Both the position numbers and the translations under genes were made by a program. From Candidatus Coatesiibacteriota bacterium (GTDB lineage: Bacteria > RBG-13-66-14 > B26-G2 > JAUVZD01), in the NCBI GenBank assembly GCA_030602715.1, contig JAUVZD010000001.1, positions 1 to 64,000 of the forward strand: a stretch of DNA of 64,000 bases. The letters run 5' to 3'. Below the pieces are notes generated by a model that was not told where the DNA came from, ran no database searches, and saw only the letters and a list, made by a program, of their open reading frames with translations. Within the stretch, counting starts at the first letter, position 1. Each line of letters opens with the position of its first letter. Of this stretch, positions 8,136-15,896 are shown in pieces.

Positions 8136-9656
8136 CTACAACATCCCCGCCATCTCCTGCACAGCCACCTGTATCCACTGGTCCCCCTCCTGCCAGTAGT
8201 AATACGATTCCTCAATGCTCAACAGGTCCTCAATAAGCTCCCGCATGACCATTCTTTTCAGGATTTCTTCGCTCTTCTTGATCTCCGCCCGAACGAAATC
8301 CTCACCATTGTTGGGCAGGGTCTTCTCCTCCTCCAGGGAATAGAAGTGAAAGTCATTTTCCAGGATGAAGTCGGCGAACTTATCTGCGAACAGGGTGTCT
8401 TTTTCCAGGGCGGAGACCGCATTCGTGGGATGGGTGTCGCTGTAATATTCGGCGTAACGGCGATGGAAATCTTCAGAAACCAGCTTGCTTGCCATAAATG
8501 GATGCTGGGGATATTCAAGGGGAATATCCGGATAGATACCCGTGTCCTGAATCAGGTTACCGCTGGGGGTATAGTAATGGGCGATGGTCATCTTCAGCGC
8601 CGCCGGCTCATCCTCGCTTCCCCCCTCGGGGAGGGGGATGAGAGATTGCACCAGCGCCTTTCCAAAAGAATTCTCTCCAATAATCAGAGCTCGGTCGTTG
8701 TCCTGCAGGGCTCCGGCGACGATCTCCGAAGCGCTGGCGGAAGCCTCATTCACCAGTATCACCATGGGAATCCGGGTGTAGTCCCGGTCGTAGCCATACA
8801 TATAGGAGTAGGTTTCGCCTCCCGGGGAGTAGAAATCCTTGTGGTCCTTTCCATCCCGCCCCTCAATATAGACCACCAACTCGCCCTTGGGCAGGAAGAT
8901 GCTGGCGGTATCCACCGCAGTGTCCAGAGGTCCTCCTGGATTTCCCCGCAGGTCCAGAATCAAGCCCTTCATACCCTCTCGGCTCAGTTGGTCCAATGCG
9001 GAGAGCAATTCTTTGGTGGAGTCAATGGAGAAACGGATTAAGCGCAGATAACCGATTTCGTCGGTGAGCATAAAGGAGTAGCGCACCGCATTGACATCAA
9101 TGATGGCCCGGGTGATGGTGACATCAAAGGGCTCATCTATGCCGCTGCGCCAGATGGTGATGGTGCAGTTGGTCCCCGGCTCTCCACGCATCTTGCTCAC
9201 CGCATCGTAGATATTCATATCTTTGGTGGATTCGCCGTTTATGGCGATTATCTTGTCCCGGGTCTTGATTCCCTTCTTCTCCGCCGGAGTTCCCTCAATA
9301 GGCGCTACCACGGTGAGGGTATTGTCCTCCGGGGTGATGGTGATTTCCATACCCAGTCCCCCAAAGGACCCACTGTAATCCGAGAGCAGTTGGTTATACT
9401 GCTGAGGGTCCATGTAGTAGGTGTAGGGGTCCACCTGATTCAACATCCCATTGATGGCGCCTTTAATGAGGACCTGGGGGTCTATCTCCTCCACATAGCC
9501 TTGCCGTAGATAAGTAAGGATGGTATTGAAGAGATAGAGCTGAGCAAGATGTGAGGATGAGGAGGATTCGGAGAGCTCTGCATACATATGGGAGGTGGCA
9601 GATATGCTTCCCAGAATGGAGAGCACTACAGTTAGAGCGATGATTTTCTTGCGCAT
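8136..9656 (-). CDS. ctpA: Carboxyl-terminal processing protease (S41)
   Basis: Secreted serine protease of 506 residues that should trim or degrade periplasmic proteins from their C-termini. A signal peptide covers about residues 1-26. A PDZ domain lies at about 100-185 (LGMEITI to VTITRA). The S41 core follows with DLRGNPGG and NEASASASEI. S308 and K333 are spaced 25 apart, like the Ser/Lys pair of Tsp (S430/K455), and form the likely dyad. The about 120-residue C-terminal tail is helical. It is the last gene of the ftsE-ftsX-envC order. In other bacteria CtpA-type proteases control peptidoglycan hydrolases, which fits this place. Confidence 0.9.
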   Translation of the reverse strand: MRKKIIALTVVLSILGSISATSHMYAELSESSSSSHLAQLYLFNTILTYLRQGYVEEIDPQVLIKGAINGMLNQVDPYTYYMDPQQYNQLLSDYSGSFGGLGMEITITPEDNTLTVVAPIEGTPAEKKGIKTRDKIIAINGESTKDMNIYDAVSKMRGEPGTNCTITIWRSGIDEPFDVTITRAIIDVNAVRYSFMLTDEIGYLRLIRFSIDSTKELLSALDQLSREGMKGLILDLRGNPGGPLDTAVDTASIFLPKGELVVYIEGRDGKDHKDFYSPGGETYSYMYGYDRDYTRIPMVILVNEASASASEIVAGALQDNDRALIIGENSFGKALVQSLIPLPEGGSEDEPAALKMTIAHYYTPSGNLIQDTGIYPDIPLEYPQHPFMASKLVSEDFHRRYAEYYSDTHPTNAVSALEKDTLFADKFADFILENDFHFYSLEEEKTLPNNGEDFVRAEIKKSEEILKRMVMRELIEDLLSIEESYYYWQEGDQWIQVAVQEMAGML

Positions 9657-9723
9657 CTATCGGTCCTTTGAATGGGTGGTGTTTAACTGTTGGAATTGGA
9701 GATTATCTCCTAAACTACCTTTA

Positions 9724-10914
9724 TTAATATTGACCCGCCAACCACTTCTCGGGGTTAATCGGCGAGCCGTCCTTGCGAATCTCAAAGTGGAGGATGATTT
9801 CGCCCAGGGTGCCGGTGGAGCCGACGGTGCCCACCCCCTGATTCTCGGCCACCATCTCTCCCACGGAGACATAAACATCATGCAGGTGGGAGTAGAGGGT
9901 GGTGTAACCACTTCCGTGGTCTATGATGACCAGCTTGCCGTAACCCCGGAACCAATCGGCGAAGATGACCTGTCCAGCCATGACCGAATGGACGGTCTGT
10001 CCCTGGGGGGCGGAGATGTCTATACCGTCGTTTCTGGTGACCGTTCCGTAGATGGGGTGGACCTGTTTGCCGAAGGAACGGACGATGGTGCCGTTGGTCG
10101 GAGCGGTTACCGTGTTACCGGAGATATAGTTCTTATAGGGAGGGGAGAAGGTGAGCGGCTCCATATCGGTAACCTCGCCCAATTTTCTCAATTCCCGCTG
10201 GATCAGTGTCTTTAGCTCGGCGCTTGCCGCCTCCATCTCGGCGATGACCTTCTCGTAGCTCTGCCGTTCGGTGCGCACCTGGGTATAGATGTTCTCCTGT
10301 TCGGAAAGTTCGCCCTCCAGGCGGTTTCGCTCACCCTGCATCAGCTTCCTCAGTTGCACAACCTCAGCCTCATGTTCCACCAATACCTCCCGAGCCGCTT
10401 CCAGATGTTGTTTGTCCTCCCTTATCTCCTTTGCCAGTTGTTTGTCCTGGTAGGCGATTATCAAAAGAAAGCGAATTCTGCGCAGTAGGTCGGCGTAGCT
10501 TTCCGCCGAGGAGAGTATGCGCACGGTGCGATTTTGCCCCAGCTTATATACCGCCCTGAGCCTCTCCCCCAGAAGGTCCTGGCGTTTGGAAAGCTTTTCC
10601 TCAGTCACGTCGATCTCCCCCTCCAGGCGCTCTATCTCCTCCCGGACGAAGTTGAGCTCCTGGTCTATCTCGCTTATGTTGTCTTTTATCCTCTCCGCCT
10701 CCCGCTCAATATTTTGCAGTTTGCCGAGGATGGAGAGCTCCTTCATTCGCACCTCATCACGGAGTTTCTTCTGCTCCGTAACTTTTGTGGTCAACTCATC
10801 CAGTTTGGACTGGTATTCCCCAATCTGGGAGTAGGAACCCACGCGGGGAATGAGCAGGAGGAAGAGGAGAAGAACCGAGCCGACGATATATCCGTGATTT
10901 TTTTTGGACGACAT
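9724..10914 (-). CDS. EnvC-like murein hydrolase activator (coiled coil plus LytM/M23 domain)
   Basis: Periplasmic division protein of 396 residues. An N-terminal signal or anchor (about 10-28) is followed by a long coiled coil (about 30-250), rich in E, K and L heptads, and a LytM/M23 domain (about 270-392). Of the M23 zinc ligands, HLH and the later HFEI histidine remain. The first motif, normally HxGxD, reads NDGID, so its histidine is replaced by asparagine. This matches the degenerate LytM domains of EnvC and NlpD, which activate amidases and do not cut peptidoglycan themselves. It follows ftsX, the membrane protein that recruits EnvC in E. coli. Confidence 0.87.
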   Translation of the reverse strand: MSSKKNHGYIVGSVLLLFLLLIPRVGSYSQIGEYQSKLDELTTKVTEQKKLRDEVRMKELSILGKLQNIEREAERIKDNISEIDQELNFVREEIERLEGEIDVTEEKLSKRQDLLGERLRAVYKLGQNRTVRILSSAESYADLLRRIRFLLIIAYQDKQLAKEIREDKQHLEAAREVLVEHEAEVVQLRKLMQGERNRLEGELSEQENIYTQVRTERQSYEKVIAEMEAASAELKTLIQRELRKLGEVTDMEPLTFSPPYKNYISGNTVTAPTNGTIVRSFGKQVHPIYGTVTRNDGIDISAPQGQTVHSVMAGQVIFADWFRGYGKLVIIDHGSGYTTLYSHLHDVYVSVGEMVAENQGVGTVGSTGTLGEIILHFEIRKDGSPINPEKWLAGQY

Positions 10915-10967
10915 AGCCGGATTATTTTGAACGTGTGACCTCAGATAGATTTGGTGGAATATGTTAT

Positions 10968-11828
10968 TTATACCTTCAGGTGCTTTCTCACCGCAGTGAA
11001 GGCGCCCAAAACTCCGATGAGTCCTGCACTGCCAACCAGCGCCAGGTTGTAGCTTCCCGGCAGATATGATATCGTCAAAAGAGCCTCTCTATTCAAAAGC
11101 CAACAGCCCAGATATACCAAGCCGACCGCCATCGCACCCCCGATTATCCCAACCAGCAGTCCCTCAATGAGGAAGGGGATGCGCACAAATCCGCTGGTAG
11201 CCCCCACCAGGCGCATGATGGATATGCGCTCGCTACGGGCAAGCACAGTCAGCCGAATGGCATTTCCGATCACCACTATGGATATCAACCCCAACAATAT
11301 GCCGACCACTAACCCCACCACTTGGATGATGTGGATGGTGGATGTCAAGTTGTCCAGCCACTCCCGCATGTAGTCCACGTCCTCCACCTCCTTCAGGGCG
11401 ACAACCTTGCTTGCCACCTCAGCCACCCCCTGCGGGCTGTGCATCTCCTCGGAGAGCTTTATGCGGTAGGAGGCGGGAAAGTAGTTCTTCTCCAGCACCT
11501 CCAGCAAGGAGGCGTCGTTCTCAAATGAGGAGCGAAACTCCTCCTCGGCATCCTCCTTGGAGATGTATTCCACCCCGGCGACACCCTCAATATCCAGTAT
11601 CTTCTTTCCCAGATACTGCGGATTGGCGACGCCCTCATAGATGTAAGCCTCTATTGATACTTCCTTTTTAGCCTCAATGATGATTAGCCGTAGGTTATGG
11701 GCTATCAGCAGGAAGACTGCCAGGATGAGGAAGGTGAAGGTGGTTATCGCTATCGCACTGCTGGTTGCTGCCTTGCCCCGACTGAAACCGGCCAACGCCT
11801 CTTTCAGGAAATACCCGGTGTTTGCCAT
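10968..11828 (-). CDS. ftsX: Cell division protein FtsX
   Basis: Integral membrane partner of FtsE, 286 residues, four predicted membrane segments (about 22-45, 165-190, 215-240 and 255-278). The large extracytoplasmic loop between the first two carries the FtsX pattern of paired hydrophobic strands (VSIEAYIYEG, GVAGVEYISKEDA, SYRIKL). RLVGATSGFVRIPFLIEG is the conserved FtsX/MacB cytoplasmic motif. FtsEX transmits ATP hydrolysis to periplasmic murein hydrolase activators. It starts 11 bp after ftsE with GGAGGAGAGG before the ATG. Confidence 0.92.
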   Translation of the reverse strand: MANTGYFLKEALAGFSRGKAATSSAIAITTFTFLILAVFLLIAHNLRLIIIEAKKEVSIEAYIYEGVANPQYLGKKILDIEGVAGVEYISKEDAEEEFRSSFENDASLLEVLEKNYFPASYRIKLSEEMHSPQGVAEVASKVVALKEVEDVDYMREWLDNLTSTIHIIQVVGLVVGILLGLISIVVIGNAIRLTVLARSERISIMRLVGATSGFVRIPFLIEGLLVGIIGGAMAVGLVYLGCWLLNREALLTISYLPGSYNLALVGSAGLIGVLGAFTAVRKHLKV

Positions 11829-11839
11829 CCTCTCTCCTC

Positions 11840-12688
11840 CTATCGGGCGTCGGGGGGCGGGGGTGGGGGCTCAAACCCGCCCTGGTAGTTAATGGCTTTG
11901 GGCACCGAATCCTTGGCAAGTATGGACTTCTCCGGCGGTGTGCTTTCCAAAGTAGGCAGGACCACCTCTTCCTCCATAGTTTCGCCTTCGTGATAGAGGA
12001 TTTGCGGATATTCCTCTTTGGGTAATAGCCTGCCTTTGCGAAGGTAGAAGAGTTTAGCGTGCAGGCGGCGAACGAGACCGTAGTTGTGGGTGGCGACGAC
12101 CACGGTGGTGCCCCGGGCGTTTATCTGGCGCAGGGTCTGGAGTATGTCCCAGGATGTATCCGGATCCAGGTTGCCGGTGGGCTCATCGGCGAGCAGTATG
12201 AGTGGGTCGGCGATGATGGCTCGGGCGATGGCGATGCGTTGTTGCTCGCCCCCGGAGAGCTGAAGAGGATAGGCGTTTCTTCGGTGAGCCAAGCCCACCT
12301 GTGAGAGCACTGAGAGACATCTGCGCTTGCGTTCAGCGGAGGGGATACCCAAGACCAGAAGTATCAGGTTGAGATTATCAAAGATGGTGCGGTCGGTGAG
12401 CAGGCGGAAGTCCTGGAAGACCATACCGATGTGGCGCCGTAGATAGGGCACCTGGCGGAGGCTGATATCGGTTATCTCCTCCTCGGAGATGAAGATGCGA
12501 CCGCTGGTGGGTTTCTCCGCTGAGAAGACGAGCCTCATGATGGTGGTCTTTCCCGCCCCGCTGGGTCCGCAGAGGAAGGCGAATCCCCCCTTGTTGATGA
12601 CCAGACTCACGTCGGCCAGGCCGGTTATGTTGTGTGCATATTCTTTATACACATTTTCAAAACGGATCATCTCCACCGTAGAGAGCAC
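11840..12688 (-). CDS. ftsE: Cell division ATP-binding protein FtsE, with C-terminal extension
   Basis: ABC ATPase of the FtsEX complex at the septum, 282 residues. Walker [10 protein letters not shown] (41-49), Q-loop VFQDFRLL, signature LSGGEQQR (144-151), Walker B LILLADEP and switch histidine ATHN are intact. FtsE normally ends near residue 225. Here about 55 more residues follow, acidic and then proline-rich, ending in six prolines before DAR. The start is uncertain: GTG at 12688 is given, but the ATG six codons later (12670) is equally plausible. It heads the operon ftsE-ftsX-envC-ctpA. Confidence 0.92.
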   Translation of the reverse strand: MLSTVEMIRFENVYKEYAHNITGLADVSLVINKGGFAFLCGPSGAGKTTIMRLVFSAEKPTSGRIFISEEEITDISLRQVPYLRRHIGMVFQDFRLLTDRTIFDNLNLILLVLGIPSAERKRRCLSVLSQVGLAHRRNAYPLQLSGGEQQRIAIARAIIADPLILLADEPTGNLDPDTSWDILQTLRQINARGTTVVVATHNYGLVRRLHAKLFYLRKGRLLPKEEYPQILYHEGETMEEEVVLPTLESTPPEKSILAKDSVPKAINYQGGFEPPPPPPDAR

Positions 12689-12717
12689 CTCGCTGGAATG
12701 TCAGGTGGTTTTTCTTA

Positions 12718-12747
12718 ATTATAACATAAATTAATTCCAAAGTGCAA
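12718..12747 (-). promoter_or_regulatory. Probable promoter of the ftsEX operon
   Basis: On the minus strand TTGCAC and TATAAT are spaced 18 bp apart, and the -10 is extended (TGtTATAAT). It lies 30 bp upstream of the ftsE start. Confidence 0.65.
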
Positions 12748-12801
12748 ATGGTATGAATAGAGCTTGCAGGATGATATGTGACTTAAATTTTGCAATACAA
12801 T

Positions 12802-12830
12802 AAAAAGCCAGCCCTATCGCCGGCTTTTAA
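12802..12830 (-). terminator. Terminator of the TonB/AgmX-like gene
   Basis: A 7-bp stem AAAAGCC/GGCTTTT with a short loop gives T-runs on both strands. On the minus strand it follows the stop at 12858 by about 30 bp. Confidence 0.6.
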
Positions 12831-12857
12831 CTTTCATATAGCATACATATTTGTGCA

Positions 12858-13295
12858 CTACCTGGCTATCGCCACCGTCCCCCCCTCAAACTTTAACGGC
12901 ACCAGCACATGGACCTTCTCCGCCGGTGTGTTATAAAAGGAAAGCTGTCCGAATCTGGTAATTATCTCCTGCTCAAGGGATTGGCTTTCTAACTGGGAGC
13001 TTTTAAGATAGACATCATAGACCCCACCCTCTCCACCAATCATGAAGGAGACCACCACCTCACCGCACAGGCTGGGAGTTTTCGTCCACTGGCGTTTATA
13101 CTCCTGCTCTATGTCATAGATTATCGTCACCAGGGCTTTGATGAAGTCTCGGCTGTCCAGAGGAGCGATTCCCGGCTTCTCGTAACCGGTGAAGAACTGG
13201 ATGTCATCTACATGATAGGGCTCCTCGGCAAGAACCTGTGGCGGGAATATCGTCGCTACCAGCATGGGCAAAAGGATGGATATGGCTATTCTCAT
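12858..13295 (-). CDS. Secreted protein with AgmX/TonB-C-like domain
   Basis: Small exported protein of 145 residues with a signal peptide ending near VLAEE (about residue 24). Residues 75-140 match the plan of AgmX/PglI or TonB C-terminal domains. A strand GEVVVSFMIGGEGGVYDVYL is followed by a helix (SLEQEIITRF), and LSFYN takes the place of the usual W-x-F. The last strand is VLVPLKFEG. In that family the domain contacts outer-membrane or secreted partners, but no partner is visible nearby, so the role is unknown. It is a single-gene unit with its own terminator. Confidence 0.6.
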   Translation of the reverse strand: MRIAISILLPMLVATIFPPQVLAEEPYHVDDIQFFTGYEKPGIAPLDSRDFIKALVTIIYDIEQEYKRQWTKTPSLCGEVVVSFMIGGEGGVYDVYLKSSQLESQSLEQEIITRFGQLSFYNTPAEKVHVLVPLKFEGGTVAIAR

Positions 13296-13335
13296 AAGCC
13301 CCTTTCTTTGGTTGGGGTATTTACCCGTCTACCAT

Positions 13336-13344
13336 ATTCTACCA
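13336..13344 (-). promoter_or_regulatory. Possible extended -10 promoter for the AgmX-like gene
   Basis: On the minus strand TGgTAGAAT lies about 40 bp before the start at 13295. No convincing -35 is seen. Confidence 0.35.
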
Positions 13345-13503
13345 CGAAAAGTGCCGATTTGTATAGGGGAAAAAATTTTTATTGTGTGGGGGTTTGGACC
13401 AATGAGAAATTGTGGTTAAACTCCTCCATATTTTGGCTGTCAATTCAGATAGGCTGTGTTAATATAAGCCAAATACAACTTTTTTAATTTCGGGAGGAGT
13501 TCT

Positions 13504-14064
13504 ATGAACACACCCAAGGAGGAACTTCGCCAACTGGTTATGGATTTGGCGGTAAAGCGGGGGGAATTCATCCTCGCCTCCGGTCGCAAGTCGTCGTACT
13601 ACATTGACGCCCGTCTGGTAACCCTCCACCCCCAAGGCGCACACCTGGTAGGGCGGGTTATTTTGCAGGAGCTGTCCCGGGCGGGTCTGCTCTCCGAGCT
13701 GGATGCGGTGGCTGGAATGACCCTGGGTGCCGACCCCATGGTTACCGCTGTGGCAATGGAGAGTCGGCAGTTTGAGGGAGCTAAGCCGGTTTTTGCCGCC
13801 ATCGTGCGCAAGGAGACCAAGGACCACGGCACGGGGCGGAAGGTGGAAGGTCCCATATCTGCGGGCATGAAGGTTGCGGTGCTGGAGGATACCTCCACCA
13901 CCGGAGGGAGCGCCCTGAAAGCCGCAGGCGCCCTCAAGGAGATGGACTGTGAGGTGGGGGTAATTGTTTCCCTGATAGACCGCCTGGAGGGGGCGAGGGA
14001 GAACATAGAGAAGGCGGGATTTAAGTTTATGAGCGTATTTACCATCAAGGAGTTGGGTTTGTGA
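13504..14064 (+). CDS. pyrE: Orotate phosphoribosyltransferase
   Basis: Joins orotate to PRPP to make orotidine 5'-phosphate in pyrimidine synthesis. The protein has 186 residues, the short bacterial form. The PRPP-binding loop VLEDTSTTGGSAL (about 131-143) and the N-terminal GEFILASGRKSSYYID typical of PyrE are present. The ATG follows GGGAGGAG at 13491-13498. Its TGA overlaps the GTG of the moxR-like gene by 4 bp. No other pyrimidine gene is present in the window. Confidence 0.93.
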   Translation: MNTPKEELRQLVMDLAVKRGEFILASGRKSSYYIDARLVTLHPQGAHLVGRVILQELSRAGLLSELDAVAGMTLGADPMVTAVAMESRQFEGAKPVFAAIVRKETKDHGTGRKVEGPISAGMKVAVLEDTSTTGGSALKAAGALKEMDCEVGVIVSLIDRLEGARENIEKAGFKFMSVFTIKELGL

Positions 14065-15077
14065 GTAAGGGGGGGAAGAGGACTAAAAAGAAGAGCGATG
14101 ATCTGGCTATGGCTGAGAGGTTGATCGGGGCTTATGCCGGAATGCGGGCCGAGATAGCCAAGGTGATAGTAGGAATGGAGGAGGTAATAGAGCACATCTT
14201 CATCTCCCTGCTCTGTTCGGGACACTGCCTGCTCATCGGGGTGCCCGGGCTGGCAAAGACGCTGATGGTGCAGACCCTGGCGAAAGCCACCGACCTGAAA
14301 TTCTCCCGCATTCAGTTCACCCCGGATTTGATGCCCGCCGACATCACCGGCACCGACATAATTGAAGAGGACCCAGCCACCGGCAAGCGCCACTTTCGCT
14401 TCGTGGAGGGACCTATATTCTCCAACATTCTCCTGGCAGACGAGATAAATCGCACCCCGCCCAAGACCCAGTCGGCACTGCTGGAGGCCATGCAGGAGTA
14501 TCAGGTTACCTGCGGTGAGGAAACCTATCAGTTGAAAAAACCCTTCTTCGTCTTAGCCACCCAGAACCCCATTGAGCAGGAGGGCACCTACCCCCTGCCG
14601 GAGGCGCAACTGGACCGTTTTATGCTCAACATCCTCATAGACTATCCCAGCAAGGGCGAGGAGGAGGAGATGGTCAAGCGCACCACCTCGGCGTATGTCG
14701 GAGAGGTGGAGGTGGCTTTTAAGGGGGAGGAGATTATGGATGTCCAGTCCCTGGTGCGAAGGGTGCCGGTGGCGGACCATATTGTAGAGCTTGCCGCCGG
14801 GCTGGTGCGGCGCACCCGCCCCGAGGACGGCTCGCCCAAATACATAAAAGATTGGGTGCGCTGGGGGGCTGGTCCCAGAGGCTCGCAGTATCTGGTGCTC
14901 ACCGCCAAAGCCCGAGCCATACTCCACGAGCGTCTCACCCCCAACGAGGAGGACATCTTCTACCTGGCGTATCCGGTCCTGCGCCACCGCATGGTCACCT
15001 CCTTCGCCGCCGAGGCGGAAGGGGTCAAGCCGGACGACATACTGGAGCGGGTGATAGGGGAGGTTAAGAAGAAGTGA
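14061..15077 (+). CDS. MoxR-family AAA+ ATPase
   Basis: Cytosolic AAA+ ATPase of 338 residues thought to act as a chaperone in the maturation of partner complexes. Walker A is GVPGLAKT (about 60-67), Walker B is LLADEINR, and sensor I lies in FVLATQNPIEQEGTYPLPEAQ. The lid domain ends at about 330. GTG start coupled to pyrE by a 4-bp overlap. MoxR genes are usually followed by a DUF58 and VWA protein gene. Here the next gene, again overlapping by 4 bp, encodes an unrelated secreted protein, so the usual partner is missing locally. Confidence 0.9.
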   Translation: MSKGGKRTKKKSDDLAMAERLIGAYAGMRAEIAKVIVGMEEVIEHIFISLLCSGHCLLIGVPGLAKTLMVQTLAKATDLKFSRIQFTPDLMPADITGTDIIEEDPATGKRHFRFVEGPIFSNILLADEINRTPPKTQSALLEAMQEYQVTCGEETYQLKKPFFVLATQNPIEQEGTYPLPEAQLDRFMLNILIDYPSKGEEEEMVKRTTSAYVGEVEVAFKGEEIMDVQSLVRRVPVADHIVELAAGLVRRTRPEDGSPKYIKDWVRWGAGPRGSQYLVLTAKARAILHERLTPNEEDIFYLAYPVLRHRMVTSFAAEAEGVKPDDILERVIGEVKKK

Positions 15078-15835
15078 ATCCCAGGTCTGGAAATAAAAAT
15101 AGGAGAGGGCTGGCGTTTAACTTGGTCGGTCTAATAATAATTTTTTTAACTCTTTCAGTGAGTAGTTCACGAGCTCAATATGCACAGGGGTTAACGCCCG
15201 TTCCAGATGAATTGGTAGAGAAAGTCATTATGCTTTATGGAGAACACTACGGAACTGATACATATGGTAAAGACCTTACCTCATACAGGCAATATCCCAT
15301 CTATGACCTTGAGGGAAATATCATTGCTTACGATGTTATGTATTACTATGGGGAAGGCGAGCTTCCGAGTGATGAGAAACTCTTTGAAATAGCTGAGAAG
15401 ATATACGGCAAGGATATAACCAGAAAAGAGAGAGAGGAGATAATGAAAGAGGCGGGGCTTTACGAAAATGTGGTTTCAGCGAATATTGGTTGTTGTTATG
15501 AGATTTCTCCGATGATGGTTGCTGCTTTAGGACAGATTGCATTTATTTTTCGTTGCTATGCTGAAAATAAGAGCTTTTTAGAACAATATTCTAAAGAACA
15601 TGAGATAGATATTTCGGGTCCGTATGAGTTAGTGCAAATATACGGTGATTCTCCTTATTTGAAATATGTAATAAATGGTGAGGAAAAATATATTAATTTT
15701 CGTGGACAAAAAAATATTTATACGAAAGATGAATTGATAGGTCGTGTAAAACCAATAGATGAATTATATCCAGGATTACCTGAAATCAATAGAGAAAAGT
15801 GGAAATTTTACGAAGAATTAGATATGGATTTATAA
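15074..15835 (+). CDS. Secreted protein of unknown function
   Basis: I do not recognise this 253-residue protein. A basic N-terminus and hydrophobic stretch (about 12-32, ending SSSRAQ) form a signal peptide. The mature part has an aromatic-rich section, with PIYDLEGNIIAYDVMYYYG (about 76-94). This recalls the pro-domains of C10-type peptidases, but no catalytic domain follows. CC at 137-138 are the only cysteine pair. The second half is clearly more AT-rich than its neighbours, suggesting a different history from the moxR gene it overlaps. The GTG start shares bases with the moxR stop, so translation is coupled. Confidence 0.6.
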   Translation: MNPRSGNKNRRGLAFNLVGLIIIFLTLSVSSSRAQYAQGLTPVPDELVEKVIMLYGEHYGTDTYGKDLTSYRQYPIYDLEGNIIAYDVMYYYGEGELPSDEKLFEIAEKIYGKDITRKEREEIMKEAGLYENVVSANIGCCYEISPMMVAALGQIAFIFRCYAENKSFLEQYSKEHEIDISGPYELVQIYGDSPYLKYVINGEEKYINFRGQKNIYTKDELIGRVKPIDELYPGLPEINREKWKFYEELDMDL

Positions 15836-15882
15836 TTAGACTAATCTCACCTTTCCCCCTTCCCCTCCCCCTCCCCCTGGGC

Positions 15883-15888
15883 TATAAT
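15883..15888 (+). promoter_or_regulatory. Possible -10 of a near-leaderless gene
   Basis: TATAAT ends 8 bp before the ATG at 15897. There is no Shine-Dalgarno and no clear -35. A polypyrimidine tract (15848-15878) lies directly upstream. Confidence 0.4.
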
Positions 15889-15896
15889 CGCCCCAA

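Noticed and set aside
13599-14393. 264-codon open frame on the minus strand
   Set aside because: It lies opposite pyrE and the moxR-like gene, whose motifs are unambiguous.
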